Shown: one piece after another, positions 48,541 to 61,550 of the stretch
Layout of the letters: each line of letters starts with the position of its first letter
How positions within the stretch are numbered: the first letter of the stretch is position 1
NCBI GenBank assembly: GCA_954871525.1
Contig: OX940864.1
Coordinates: 7,620,001 to 7,684,000 of the forward strand
From: Parietaria judaica
Lineage: Eukaryota; Streptophyta; Magnoliopsida; Rosales; Urticaceae
Length of the DNA stretch: 64,000 nt
Direction of reading: 5' to 3'
Position numbers and translations under genes: made by a program
The notes under the pieces: generated by a model
The model's input: the letters and a program-made list of their open reading frames with translations, nothing else
What the model was told of the DNA's origin: nothing
Databases searched by the model: none

Positions 48541-50359
48541 GAAAATACAATTTGCAATTAGCAGCTTAATAATGTCAATATTAATAACACTTTAAATAAA
48601 TAAATACCGACCAAATTGGTTGCATCTCTTCTTAATTTCTGTAAAATAATTTTTGTCGTATCCTTAGCTAGAATTTGCTAAATACATCTGGCTTCCACTC
48701 AATTATTTTGAAATTATTTCGTTTGATATATAGCTAAATCTTCGATTGACCCACAAAAAGAAAAGAAAAAGAAAATAATTTAATATGAAAGATTGTTAGG
48801 CTCGTCCATCTTTTCGAATAAAATGAATAGGTTATACTCTACCACACATTATTCTCTTAGAAAATTGATAAGAAAAACTAATAGGACAAAAATATCAAAG
48901 TCGAAACTAATCCAAAATAATATTTAAAGTATACCTAATTTAAAATTTATAACCAATGTATAAAGTATAAACATTTGAAATTTAAACATCATGTAAATAC
49001 CCTCCCGGTTGTCTATGTATTGAAATTTCGAATATGAGTTCAATTAAGAGAGAGAATGAAACTTTTGGCCTAGTTATAAATTCATTATAAATTTCTTCAA
49101 AAGGTCATAGGTAATCACATCGGGATGCATAAATTACATATATTTATAATCTTGACTGATAGTATCTATGACAAATAGTGTCAACATGTTTTAAAATTGC
49201 AAATATATATTGTAATATGAGTATATGTAATCTTGGCCAATAAAACCGGACTATTAGAAAAGAAAAGAAAAAAGATTTTCTTAGACACAAATTCTAAAAA
49301 ACTTTAGGGAATCGCAAGATGTTAATCCTTAATATTTCTCATAAAAAAACATTTTACAAAATATTTTTTTTATTTCATTTTTCCTTTATTGCTTATACAC
49401 TAAAACACTTACCAATTTTTTTTTTGACCAATCTCAAAATTACAAGTATGATAAAAAATCTTTCTTGTACGACATTAAATTTATGAATTTATGTCCACAT
49501 GCTTTAAAAATTTAAGAAGAATGAGACCCAACTATTATTTGTTCCTTAATAATGACACTATTGGCCATCGTTACAATGCATTCTCGCACTATTAGATACA
49601 TTCAACGTAACATGTGACACTATTGACCAATTTTACGTATGTAAATGGGTTTAAACTTAAGACTTTATAAAGAGATATATAGTGAAATTATCATTAGGCC
49701 AAACAATCATGTTTATCATTTGGCCTTCTTAAAAGTAGATCATATGTGTGATCATAAAATTGTGAAGGTAATTCAATTGACCTCAGATATATCGGCTAAA
49801 GATGATCACATGTAAAATATGTTTTCAAAAGTCGTGATATCAAGAGAATTGAATTAGACATTTGTCATGAACATAATCACCACGAATTATCAGCATGATG
49901 ATTTCTTTAATAAATGATTATTGGAAATAAATAAACCTAGAGCTTAATTTATGACTATATATAATCACTAGTCATAAGTAAGTCAGTCGATTTTGACATT
50001 TCTTTTATATAATCATAGTGTTGTAAATCTAACTATTTAAAACATACATAAATAAAAGCCAAATAATCATCATAAATACAACATATCCAACATCCTATAT
50101 TCCTAGCATCTCATGACTTTTGTTCATACCAATTACCAAGGAGAAGAGCAATGTTTCCTCAATCAAGTCACGTGGCGATGGTGGAAGATGCACGTGCTCA
50201 ACACATCACCTACCAAAATGACATTAGAATTAGATTCTTGTTTTGTATAAGAATTTTGATATTTTGAAGGGTAGGTATATATTGAATTTGGTAGATACAA
50301 TCTTTATTGTCTCTACAAAAAGACTTATCAATTTGTGTGATCTAAAGTAGAGCTTGAAA
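48541..50359. other. AT-rich spacer and promoter of the hydrolase gene
   Basis: No gene or repeat was recognised. The last ~150 bases before the ATG at 50360 should hold the promoter and 5' UTR of the FSH1-type gene; no certain TATA box could be chosen in such AT-rich DNA. Confidence 0.45.
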
Positions 50360-52075
50360 ATGGAGACTCAAAGCAGCAATACTGAGATTGGCAAGAAGAT
50401 GAAGATTCTGTGCCTTCATGGATTCAGAACAAGCGGTAGTTTCTTGAGAAAGCAAATCAGCAAATGGGATCCTTCAATATTTGCTCACTTTGATTTGGTA
50501 TGTCTTAAATGTTTCAATTCTCTTTTTTTAATATTAAAAAAATAACAACCAATTTAATGTTTGAATGAAATTTGTGTATTAATGAATTGATTGTTTCGTC
50601 CTGGTACATTAACTTAATTCCGACTTTATTCAAAAGATTTTCAGAGTTTTTAATGCAAGGTAGTTATCATAATGATCGTATTTATGATTCAGTATAAGAA
50701 TTTATCATAATTAGTTGAAGGAAAATTAGTGCTTATACTCTTTATACTTGATTTCTACAAACTAAGAAAAAAGAATAAAGAAGAGCATATTATATTAAAA
50801 GTTAAGCCACACTCTTTTAAATTTATTTTTCTTATTTACTTAGAAAAATATATGGGATATAGTTTTGGATTTTGTATTTGTGACATATTTTATACAGGAA
50901 TTTCCAGACGGATTATTTCCCGCACAAGGAAAATCTGACATAGAAGGAATTTTCCCACCACCTTACTTTGAGTGGTTCCAATTCGATAAGGTATTTTTAC
51001 TAAGGGAGAAACTAGTTTGGATGTTGATTTCAAAATCTGGCTTTAGTACCTTGGATCTAATTTTTAATCGGTTTCTTACTTGTATGTGGTTTGTTTTAAA
51101 AAAATTAGTTAAGAGACTACGAAAACCTTAATATATATATATATACACACACACACTTAACCCTTACATTTTGCATTATGAGTAAAAGAAATAGAGAAAA
51201 AAAAATATAAAAAATATTTGTTTAAATTCGAATTCCTCATAGTCGGTTTTGAAAAAACTAAAACTCAAAACTTGCATCCAATTTTAATTTGGATGCAGGT
51301 ACCCGAACTCTTAATCTGATTTTGAATCTGTACACGATATGGATGCTTCCTTGTTCCAAATGTTTAAAACTGGCTTCCAGATACTATTTTCACGCACCTG
51401 TAATTTTTGAATATACATATATTAATTCATTTTTTTAAAATTATAAATTTCGAATAGTTTCATCTCATGAGCTTAAGTAATCTATAATTTGGCAGGACTT
51501 CACTGAATACACAAACTTAGAAGAATGTATATCTCATTTATGTGATTACATCACAACCAAAGGCCCTTTTGATGGTCTACTTGGCTTTTCTCAGGTACAT
51601 TTATTACACAAATTTCTATTTTGCTTAACTATATGCTCCAAAAATCACTAACTCAAAAGTGGAATTCTCCAAACAGGGTGCAACATTATCAGCACTTTTG
51701 CTAGGATATCAAGCACAAGTAAAAGAAACCTCTCTTTGATAATCTCATCTAATTTGTTATTTTCTATTTATTTAATCATGATGATGTTTATTTATAAGAT
51801 TATTAAATAATAGTGAGGTTTTGTTATTGTTTATAAATACAGGGAAAGGTGTTGAAGGATCATCCAAAGATGAAACTGTTTGTGTCAATTTCAGGATCAA
51901 AGTTTAGAGATCCAAGCATGTGTGAGATTGCCTATAAAAAGGCCATAAATGTGAAATCAGTGCATTTCATTGGAGCCAAGGATTGGCTCAAATTGCCATC
52001 TGAGGAGCTTGCCACTGCCTTCCATAACCCTCTCATTCTCAACCATCCCCAGGGCCACACTGTCCCCAGACTTGG

Positions 52076-52127
<52 letters not shown>

Positions 52128-52893
52128 CTGGGAAGAAAATATTATAGAGAAATGGATATTTTACAGTAGGACTTGCTTTAATTTAGAGAAAAGGGCATGT
52201 TTCCAAGTATGACTGAATTTTTTTTGTACTTAGTTTTCGGTTTCCTGCTTCATTCTAGTCCAAATTTGATTTTTACCTTTAGATATTTTTTTACCCTTCT
52301 TTAAAGGCGACAAAACAATATCGAAATCCAATTCCATTCATGTCGAGTTAATGTCTGTTAACCTAAAGACAAACGTACATTTCTCGTTTGATAAAAGTGT
52401 TGGATAATTAATGTTTTCGAATTTATCAGTAGACACGTGTCTGACATGGATGAAATTGGACCTCAACACTATTTTGTGGTTTTTGGACACTGTAGATGGT
52501 AAAAAAAAGACCGAGAACATGCCGGCGCAGTTAGTAGTTAGTACTTAGAACTATCTTCTACATATATATAAATATTTATTTAATGATCCAATGTTTGTAT
52601 GAACAGATGAAGAAGCTGTAAAGCAGCTAAAGGAGTGGACTCAAGACATCCTCAACTGCAATTCCACCATATCAGAGACAGAGAGCAATCAAGAAACTGA
52701 AAATAGTGAATCAAAAGAAGAAGATGGTGATGATAGTACAGCCAATCCTCCAAAAGCATCAAATGGAAATCATGATCAGATCGAAGCAGCAGCCAATGGA
52801 ATAGCCCAAATCAAAGAGAAAATCCCAGTTGAGATTGAGAAGAAGAAAGAGAAGACAGACAAAGAAGAGAGTGAGCTCTTGGAGATAGTCTAA
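50360..52893 (+). CDS. FSH1-domain serine hydrolase (OVCA2-like, alpha/beta fold)
   Basis: Six exons (50360-50497, 50898-50990, 51496-51594, 51677-51718, 51843-52074, 52607-52893) join in frame to 296 residues. The N-terminal KKMKILCLHGFRTSG is the usual first strand and oxyanion region. The nucleophile motif is GFSQG with Ser109, split across an intron. The probable acid is Asp in VHFIGAKDW and the probable base is His in LNHPQGHTVPRL. This is the FSH1/OVCA2 family of small esterase-like hydrolases. Human OVCA2 cleaves long-chain esters, while plant substrates are unknown. The last exon adds about 95 residues, acidic then Lys/Glu-rich (KEEDGDDST, KKKEKTDKEESELLEIV). I read this as a disordered tail beyond the normal domain. 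Intron 5 has a long TA run followed by a T tract. Confidence 0.88.
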
Positions 52894-54061
52894 GCATAAT
52901 TAGTCTTCTCAACTCATTTCATGAGATTAACACTGGTTTTATTTATATAGATGTGTTTTGACCTTGAGTTCTACATTATTAATTTGGATGTGTTTTACTT
53001 TTACCATACTTGGTTGAAGTGAAAAAATTAGTATAATAAACATTGGAATAAGATTAAGGCTCTTAGTTTTTATATCAATGGTACAGACTATTAACAGCAA
53101 TTGATTTTCTCAACAAAAAAAATGTCCATTAAACTTTGAAGATAGTACTCTCTCAAGTCTCAACTTTTTTAATATGAATTAGAGCCTCTCCAGTTTTATT
53201 TATTGCAGCTGAACCCCCTTCAACTTTGTTAATAGATATCTGAGCACCTTCAACTTTTCTTTTTTGGCACTTGAATTTCCTCAACTCTGTTAATAAGCAT
53301 TAAGAAAATAATAATATGTGATATAACTTGATCATGAACTATTATTTTCTAGATGTATTAATAAAAATCAAAATAAGAAATATGTAATTATTTGACTTAT
53401 ATTATCAAAATAACAAATATTTCTTTAAAATTACCACTATTACATCAGTGATTATCTTTTTTCTTTTTTTAATAGAACGACTTTATTTGTCAAGATTACA
53501 TAAACTTATATTAAGATTAAAAATATGTTAACTTAAAAAGTATAATTCATAATTACACCGCACATTCACACAAGACCACTAACTTTCCAATTTCAACCAT
53601 CCGATCGGCGTGAAACTTGAACAACACTTTCATAACATCTAAAACATGTGTAGTGCGGAATCGAGATTTCAGCTGCGTTGCGGTTCATCCCAACATATCA
53701 GTCGGACCCGAACCGAACCGCATCCAAACAAAGTTGACTATCCGTCTCATCTCGTCTCAGCAATCCAAATCCAAATCCAAGATCCAGGGGCACCCCACCA
53801 CAGCTACAGTGTGGTCCAGCACAGTGGATCAGTGCCCCAATGTGGTCTCAGTCTGAGCGCACTCAAAAAGCGTCCTTTTTGGCAACGTATATTCCGAATG
53901 CCGGCCCATAAATTTAATTACCAAAATACCCTTGCCTTTTCGATATTTTCCATTTTCAGAGAAGTGGAGGAGAGAGAGTGGGTGTTCGAAGCGAAGGCAT
54001 TGGGATGTTCGGTCAATGAGAATTCTCGGACTCCGGAATTTCCTCAACTTCTCTATCCGCA
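52894..54061. other. Spacer and leader of the kinase-like gene
   Basis: 53100-53300 has diverged repeats of CTTCAACTTTGTTAATA type with CTGAACCCCCTTCAAC and TGAATTTCCTCAACTCTG. 53560-53940 is mixed-composition upstream DNA. The leader exon of the kinase-like gene lies about 53940-54061. No other gene is seen. Confidence 0.45.
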
Positions 54062-57000
54062 ATGGAAGGTGAGCCTCCTCCTAATCATTGCTCGGAATCT
54101 CTCGTGCTTCGACGCTCCGACCTTGAGCTGCTCTGAAATTCTAGGGTTTAGTGATTCTCGTTTGCTTTTTCCGGTAGAAGAAGAAGAGATCGATTCTCAG
54201 GAAGTCGTCTTGAATTCGGACTCGTTCGGGTTCGAATTTGTGAAGATTTTAGCTGTACAACACTTCGGTTGCCACTAATTGCATTTATTAGGGATTGGGT
54301 TCTATTCTATATGGAAAATTAACATAAGAGTTCATTCATAATGCCTTTTTTGGATGATTTGATTTGTTCATACATCTTGAAGTTTCCTCTAAACAGTGAC
54401 GCATAGTGCTTGAGTCGTTCGTGCCGTGTTTTGGGATTTTTTTAATAGCGGAATAGGTCCTCGAAGTTATTCAAAACGGGGTGGCATATTCCCAAACTTT
54501 CAATTGCACGGAGTTAGTTAATTGGGTTTTTCGATTTGTTCCGTTCCAAATGTCTTGTTACGTTAAGACCTGGACACTTAGGTGTGTAAGTTGATATTAT
54601 AAGGTAGTGATGAGTGTGAGGATGAAAGCCAAAGCGTAAATATGTCCAGGGCTTGGCGTTAACTGGACAATTGGGATGGAACAAATCGAAAACCCAACTA
54701 TGCAGCTTATGGGTATTAATTCAACGCAATTTAAAGCTTGGGAATATGCCCGCCCCAAATTGAACAGTGTTGGGTACTTATGCCTCTTTGAGCCTTATTA
54801 TTTTAAAGCTACTCATTTTTTATATCCGTTGCCATGTAATGTTGATGGACACTTGCTGTGTTACTTGTTTTGGGTGCTAAACGAACGAGAAAACTTAAGC
54901 TCCTAGGAAGAGGTGATTTCTTGCCTCATGGCGTCAACCCGACACGTGCCTTAATATATGCATCGAACACCTATTAGTTATACAACCGTACATAATGAAT
55001 CTTAAATTTCTTAGATAAATTATATATGGGGAACATAACGAACGGCTATAATATTTTTTTGAAAAACATATTATATGTTTATATACGAGCCCTCCACCAT
55101 GCCTCATGAAACAAAAACGCCTTGAGGCTCAAAAACACTATTTCAAATTCAAACAATGAAACTGGCATTTAATAGCGTCCATGGTTTCTCTTTCTCATAT
55201 TGGTGTAGTTCAGTTGATTTGGTTTTAAATGTGATTGTATTTTCAAACATCTGATGATGCTGTGACACCTTGTTTGAAGGTGGGTCCCCTGACCAGGAGT
55301 CCATAGAATCCGGGACGAGAAGATCCAGTGTGTCGTCTGGCAGCAGATCTCGGAATTGCAAGGAGTTTCTTCGAAAATTCGTGAACAGTGAAGAGCTTAC
55401 TTCAGAGCTTGGAGAATGGTTTGAATCACTATATAGTAGATCAGCATCCAAGAATCCTGCTTTTGATGTTCCTTTTGAGTTGATAGACCTGCAGAAATTT
55501 GATTATGCGTTGGAAGGAATCCCGTTTCAACAACTTATTAGAATGCCGAATGCCGTTCACGCTTCAACGTCAGAGGCTGCAGAAGCAACTGCCATTTTTG
55601 CCGTTGAAGATTTCTTGCATGCTGGTATAAAGGGATTGTGGGAAACGTTTTGGAGCTCGGAAGAGCCGATGCCTTTCTATGTTGCTTCTCTGTACAGTGA
55701 GAATCTTAAATTCTATCAGGCAGAGAAAGCAGTTGCAAATGGAAAACTTGGAGGTCTATGCGGGACCGGAATATTGATGAAGAATTCTAGACATCCACAC
55801 GGGAAATGGGATCACGTTCTTGAATTGGCTCTTCTTAGATCCGAGATTGGAAGCTTTTCTGTTGATAATGACGGAGAGCTTTCTCTGTCGGTTTTATCGG
55901 AGGCTCTTTTCTATGCAATACGTGTCTTGTTATCTAGAAGCTTGAGTAGAATGAGTTTCTCTCCGGTTTCAAATTCCATTTTCGTCATTCTCGTTGATTC
56001 TCAGTACGGTGGGGTTGTGAAGGTTAAAGGAGACGTGAGTAAGTTTCACTTCAATCTAAATAACGTATATGAAGGTGCGGCGGATTGGATTCAAAATCAT
56101 TGTAGAATTGCAGTATCCCCGATTGATCGAATCTGGAACAAGCTCGGAAACGCTAATTGGGGGGACATAGGGGCATTGCAGGTACTTTTCGCCACCTTTC
56201 ACTCGATTACTCAATTCGCCGGACTTCCCAGAAATTCCCTTGAGGATTTAGCTGCCGATCACGGTTCTCGTCTCCAAACAAGAAGACTAGATAGGCAATT
56301 GCCGGATATGAAGGCGAATGGAAATGGCCTATACCGGCTCCAGCAACGCAGCGCTTCGCCGGAAATCGTTGAAGTTCAGGACGATTTAGTCAATGTTGAG
56401 CCTCAAGAGTTGATGAAGCTAGAAGTGGGATTCGTTTTGTGCATGGAGGATTCCAACTGGCAAAAGGGCTACCAGATTAACGAGGTTCACACAAACGGGG
56501 AGCATCTCTATTACGTAGCTTCTCCTGTCGATGAACCAGGCAAAACCCTATTTCTCTACGTCGGAAATAACCCTTCAAAGCTCAAACCCGCTTGGGACGG
56601 CATGGATTTGTGGTACCAAGTTCAACGACAGACGAAAATACTTACCATCATGAAGCAGAAGGGTTTGTCGAGCAAGTATCTACCGGAACTGAGCGCTTCT
56701 GGTAGGATCATCCATCCTGGTCAGTGTCAGAGATCTGGCGGTTCCGGCGGGAACTGTGACCATCCATGGTGTGGCACCCCTATTCTCGCTACTTGTCCTG
56801 TCGGTGAAACCCTAGGCGAGCTGATTACTAGCGGTCGGTTCGGGACTGATGAGGCGATTCGATGCTGCCACGATTGCTTATCGGCGCTTTCTGCTGCCGC
56901 TTCCGCCGGAATCCGACATGGAGACATAAAACCTCAGAATGTGATTTGTGTACGGTCTGGTTCAAAACGACCTTACTTCGTGCTGATTGGTTGGGGCCAC

Positions 57001-57372
57001 GCGGTTTTGGAAGAGCGGGACCGGCCCGCCATGAACGTCCACTTTTCTTCCACTTTTGCTCTTCAGGAAGGAAAGCTGTGCTCGGCTTCCGACGCTGAGA
57101 GCCTCGTTTACATGCTCTACTTTTGTTGCGGTGGCGAGTCTCCGGATTTAGATTCTGTCGAGGGTGCGCTGCAGTGGCGGGAGATGGTGTGGTCTCGGCG
57201 GTTGATTCAGCAGCGGCTCGGTGAAGTGTCGACTTTATTGAAGGCCTTTGCGGATTACGTGGATAGTCTATGTGGGACTCCGTACCCGATGGACTATTTG
57301 ATATGGCTCAGAAGGTTAAAGAGGAATATGAACGAGGAGGATTACGGAAAGGAAACGAGCACATCGGGCTAG
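54062..57372 (+). CDS. Plant-specific kinase-like protein, predicted pseudokinase
   Basis: A 7 bp coding exon (54062-54068, ATGGAAG followed by GTGAGC) joins 55280-57372 to give 699 residues beginning MEGGSPDQES. The link is supported by frame and splice motifs. The first ~400 residues are an uncharacterised plant region (KEFLRKFVNSEELTSELGEW, YQAEKAVANGKLGGLCGTG). The C-terminal ~230 residues resemble a kinase C-lobe: catalytic loop HGDIKPQNVI near residue 550 keeps Asp, Lys and Asn. The DFG position reads LIGWGHA, losing the metal-binding Asp, and no glycine loop or VAIK-type lysine is evident. Catalysis is therefore unlikely. A Cys/His-rich insert (CDHPWCGTP) precedes the C-lobe. Arabidopsis At2g40980 is, from memory, the likely counterpart. 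Role and location are unknown. Confidence 0.82.
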
Positions 57373-58981
57373 ATTTTTCGAGAGGAGCTTCTTGATTGTT
57401 GACAATGTCATTTTTGACTGGTAAAATATGCTTGAGGTCTGTTCTTCGATTATGCAGGACTTCACGAAGCTCAAGCACCAGTTTTCGATCTGATTTTAAT
57501 CGGAAATCAATTGGAATTTGGACGTTCTCCGGGTTTAAAGAATCATTTTCCGATAACGAGGTTCGTATAAACGTTCTGTGTATCTATTGTTTCATCTGTA
57601 AAGATAGGAAGCATTCGACCGTGTAATTGTTTTGTATGTGAGTGAAATTTTTTAGGGCATTTAATATTTTCTGTAAATTTGGGGCTTCTTGACTTAACAT
57701 TATCAGTCTATTTTGTAGCTTGTTTTCTATTTGAATTATTTTTTCTTTCTTTGTGTGCCTTTTTTATTTTTATTTATTTTTATCCTTTTTTAAGTCTTCA
57801 TTTACATAAAAGATCATTGAAAGTTTGAAACTAGGATGAAATCGGATTTAAAAAAAAAAAAAAAACGATATTTTCCGAAACCCCAAACTTGGATTCAGAT
57901 TTTTGAAAAATTAAAAACCTGGATCCCATTCTTTTAATTAAGCTTTCGCGATTGAGAGTTTAATTGACTGCTTGCAAAATGTTAAATTAATAAACTTTTG
58001 TTGATCTCACTTTACATAATAGCAGCGATGATAATATATATATATATATATATTTTTTTTTGCAGGAAAATCTTTTACGTCATTATTTGAAATAGCGACA
58101 CATGTATCAAATATATAAGCTATTGTATTACATCAATATTTTTAACTTGGAAATACATAACTTTGTCTAAAACTCATTAATTTGGTCCATATTTTGCCAA
58201 AATAGTTCGCTCTCGAGTCTCGACCTTGACTATTCTCCTTTAAATGACCTTAATGACCTTGTGGCTGCTTCAGTTCAAACGACCTACTTCCAAAGAGGAC
58301 CGCTTTATTTAATCTTTTCGTTTCCAGGAACACGTTGTCTTGCTTCTCTCTCAAGCTCATGTCGTTTTTTCAAGAGCCTTTGGCGGTACATAGAATTGAG
58401 ATAATTACTTCTCGCTAGCAAATATATACATATATAGGATAAACTGCGGCTAATGTACTCAATGTTTGATCTTCTGTGGATTATGTACTCAATGTTTATT
58501 TTCGGCGGCTAATGTACCCAATGTTTGGATACATAATTCGCAGAAGATCAAACATTAGGTACATTAGCCGCAGCTTACCCATATATATATGCTACTTATT
58601 GAACATTTGTCTTACACAAATTACATTAAAAATATGCCACTTTTAATGTAGTTATAGATACTTATGCCGTTTATATTTTTATAATGATAAAAAAAAATGC
58701 CGTATATTCCCAACAAGCAAGACAAATAGATAAGCATTTGAAGCGGCTTCAGATCAGCAAATACTCCAAAAGAAGATAAGATTACAAATCGTATTCAAGT
58801 ATTTGCAAATTGGAAGTCAAATATTATATCTTAATATCAATTGTATACTCCCTAAGACCAAACTATTTTTGGGTTGAATTGAAGGTTGAAAATTCAACCT
58901 TTGCCTGTTGAATACTTTGTATTTTGATTCCGTGCAATGAACTATAATTTAGCCGCCCTTACCATAAACAATTCTTATCAA

Positions 58982-59012
<31 letters not shown>

Positions 59013-61049
59013 TGAGTAAAAAATTATGGCAACTAATCTTATCAATTTGTATTTATATATTATCAATTTGTCTTCTAATATGTTTGTGTTAGTTCATCAT
59101 TCCTGTAAATGTGTTTGTATTAGTCCATACCTTCCAATAAATGTAATAAAAAACATTTAATACGATATTTGACTCTTGGTCATTTGGGCATTCGATTCAA
59201 CTTAAGCAAGTAATGACATAAAATGAATTAAAATCCTAGCAATTCACTACTCATTCATTTAGTTTAGTTAATTAATTATCCAACAACAACAACAAAAAAA
59301 CACTAATGAAGTTGTGATAAAATTGTTTGAAGCCAGAAACCCCATAGCCATATCTAGCAAAAGTTAACATTTGTTTTTATTTTTTATCATTTTATAATAG
59401 CAGGTAAGAATACCAATTTTAGGGGGTATTACTGCCAAAAAAAATAAAATAAGAGACAAAGTTCACCAAGTAAGTAAGATGTAGCTTATGAGAATAAATG
59501 AATGAAATTGCTAATTACATGCACGTACGACCGTATAAAAGTAATAATTTTACCGCACAAATATTATTTAACAATTTACTTGTTACTTTATCAGAATAAA
59601 TCAATGTTCGTGATAATTGACCAATCATCAAGTAAAAATATCTTTTCTTAAGTCACTCACTAGGACATTAAATATGTACGTGAATTAAATACCTCGAATA
59701 GACAAGTCGCCGCAATAGTCGTTGAAAATAATAATTCAATCTCATTCATTTTATATTAAAAAGAAATCTTAATTCTTTTTTTCTTTGAATCAATCAGATA
59801 TATATAAGTATAAAGTCACAATGTTTCGAATATCATTTTAACGAGTACATCGATTGTGAAGTCATAATATTTTAAAATATATTGATGTGATTATATGAGC
59901 GTGTCAAAAAACCTTCAGCTTAAAGATTTTGTGCCAAAAACTTCGCATTGATCACCCACACTTCTCCCTACAAAAGAGGTATACAGATTTGACTATATAT
60001 ATTTTTTTATAAATGTTGATAGTAAAATCTCATCTTTGCTTACATCTAATTTAACATGAAATAGATTAGGTACTTCACATCTAGTCCCCCAAAAAAAAAA
60101 CCATGGACTCAACAATGACTATTTTACCAAACATGCAATGCAACACCTAAACCATAAACAAACAATCACCAAGAAATGCACTCACAATCACTATTCGTCT
60201 CTTCTCAAGCGGGTCACTCTCTCTTACATATTTGTCTCCCCAAAACTAAACTCTATTTCCTCAAATTGCATTTTAATTCTCTCCCTCTCTCTCATTAGAT
60301 AGTGATGTAATCTAAGGTTATTAACCATAAAAGTACCTAAATTGTTTAGAAATAGAGCGAAATAGAGTCAACTTAAAAAAAATTGTAACAAAAATATCCA
60401 AAAAATTTACCTCTTTTAGCAGATCGGTATACCTCATCTATTTTTCTTTAGTTTTCTTTTTTACTATTTCCGTTAGTGATGAAATGAACAACAAATAAAA
60501 CAAATAAATCAAAATAAACTTGAATGTAAACAAAGATTCTTGTAACATCAACAACTCAAATTCTTATTTTCCTTCTCACTTTCTATCTCGAATTCTCAGT
60601 TCGTCTCGTCAATAGCATCCTGATTTGCATTGTTAACGTCATCACTGACCATCACTTATCGGAAATAGTAAAAAAAATGTACATAAGATATACCGATCTA
60701 CCAAAAAAAATAAACTTAAAAACATTCGCCACAATTATTAAAATTAACTCGATACCGACTACTTTCAAACAACTTGAATACTTTCGCCGCTAGTAACCCT
60801 ATCATCATATTATATGAATTGAGTCATAATCTATTTCTCTCTCATATACTTTCCTTCTCTCTCTGCTCGCTACTACCCCTTTCCCTCTCTCAGCTAATAT
60901 CTCCCTCTAATCTACTCCCTCTCTCTCATAAGCAAAACACCCAAAAATGTGTTTAAAAACACACCAAACTTCTTAATGTCAAGTGGGACTCACTCATTCA
61001 TTCATATAATTAGCTTCTCTCTGATCTCTCTCTCTGATCATCCAAGATC
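57373..61049. other. AT-rich intergenic region with a hairpin element
   Basis: 57373-57660 is probably 3' UTR of the kinase-like gene. The rest holds TA and T microsatellites (58030-58060, 58986-59010), the hairpin at 58437-58580 and a CT-rich leader near 60830-61049 for the RING gene. No other gene is seen. Confidence 0.5.
58437..58580. mobile_element. Palindromic foldback element, ~144 bp
   Basis: The left arm GGATAAACTGCGGCTAATGT is mirrored by the complement of the right end, GGGTAAGCTGCGGCTAATGT. The match runs on through ATGTTTGATCTTCTG and beyond, so most of the element folds into one hairpin. The word GGCTAATGTAC occurs in several orientations inside. Flanks are TATATA on both sides, which hides any target duplication. 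Confidence 0.8.
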
Positions 61050-61550
61050 ATGTCGGCCATGGAAGCTCTCTCCAGATTCCTCTCCAGCATCTACTCCATG
61101 TCGCTCGTCTTCTTCACCCTCCTCCTCCTCGAGCTCCTCGCCCTCGTCCGCTCCCTCACCGGCTCCAAGCCCAAGTTCGACCGCCGCGTCATCACCACCG
61201 CGCAGTACATGAAGCTCATCGAGCGCACCTGCCCCACCACGCGCTTCGCCGCCGCCGCCGCCGGCGACCCATCGTCGCCGGAGTGCCGCGTCTGCCTGGC
61301 GGAGTTCGAGGGCGGCGACAAGGTGAGGAGGCTGCAATGCGGGCACGTGTTCCACAGGGAGTGTCTGGACACGTGGCTGCAGCTGCACCAGGCCACGTGT
61401 CCGCTGTGCCGGACGAAGGTGTTGCCGGACGACGTGGTGGAGAGCTACCGGAGGATGAGGGACCAGGTGGAGTTCGACGGCCACGACGAAGAGCTCATCT
61501 TCTTCCTCTCTGCTTTGCACGGCAATAGCTTCCACAGACTGTATTTCTGA
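61050..61550 (+). CDS. Membrane-anchored RING-H2 ubiquitin ligase
   Basis: An intronless 166-residue frame starts at ATG 61050; ATG 61059 is an alternative. A hydrophobic segment at residues about 13-33 (SIYSMSLVFFTLLLLELLAL) is a probable signal anchor. The RING-H2 finger has all eight ligands: C79, C82, C97, H99, H102, C105, C117 and C120 (CRVCLAEF, CGHVFHREC, CPLCR). The Trp typical of E2 binding is in DTWLQLH. It lacks the GLD motif of classical ATL proteins and is closer to short RHA/XERICO-like RING-H2 proteins. It would work as an E3 ligase at an internal membrane; substrates are unknown. Third-position GC is very high (most codons end in C or G), in sharp contrast to the flanks. Confidence 0.88.
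   Translation: MSAMEALSRFLSSIYSMSLVFFTLLLLELLALVRSLTGSKPKFDRRVITTAQYMKLIERTCPTTRFAAAAAGDPSSPECRVCLAEFEGGDKVRRLQCGHVFHRECLDTWLQLHQATCPLCRTKVLPDDVVESYRRMRDQVEFDGHDEELIFFLSALHGNSFHRLYF

Noticed and set aside
53646..54278. Plus-strand frame of 210 codons upstream of the kinase-like gene
   Set aside because: It overlaps the inferred leader and first splice donor of that gene, has no domain and does not continue into a known family.
61038..61535. Minus-strand frame of 165 codons opposite the RING-H2 gene
   Set aside because: It is a mirror of the GC-rich RING gene with low-complexity Glu/Val/His runs and no domain.
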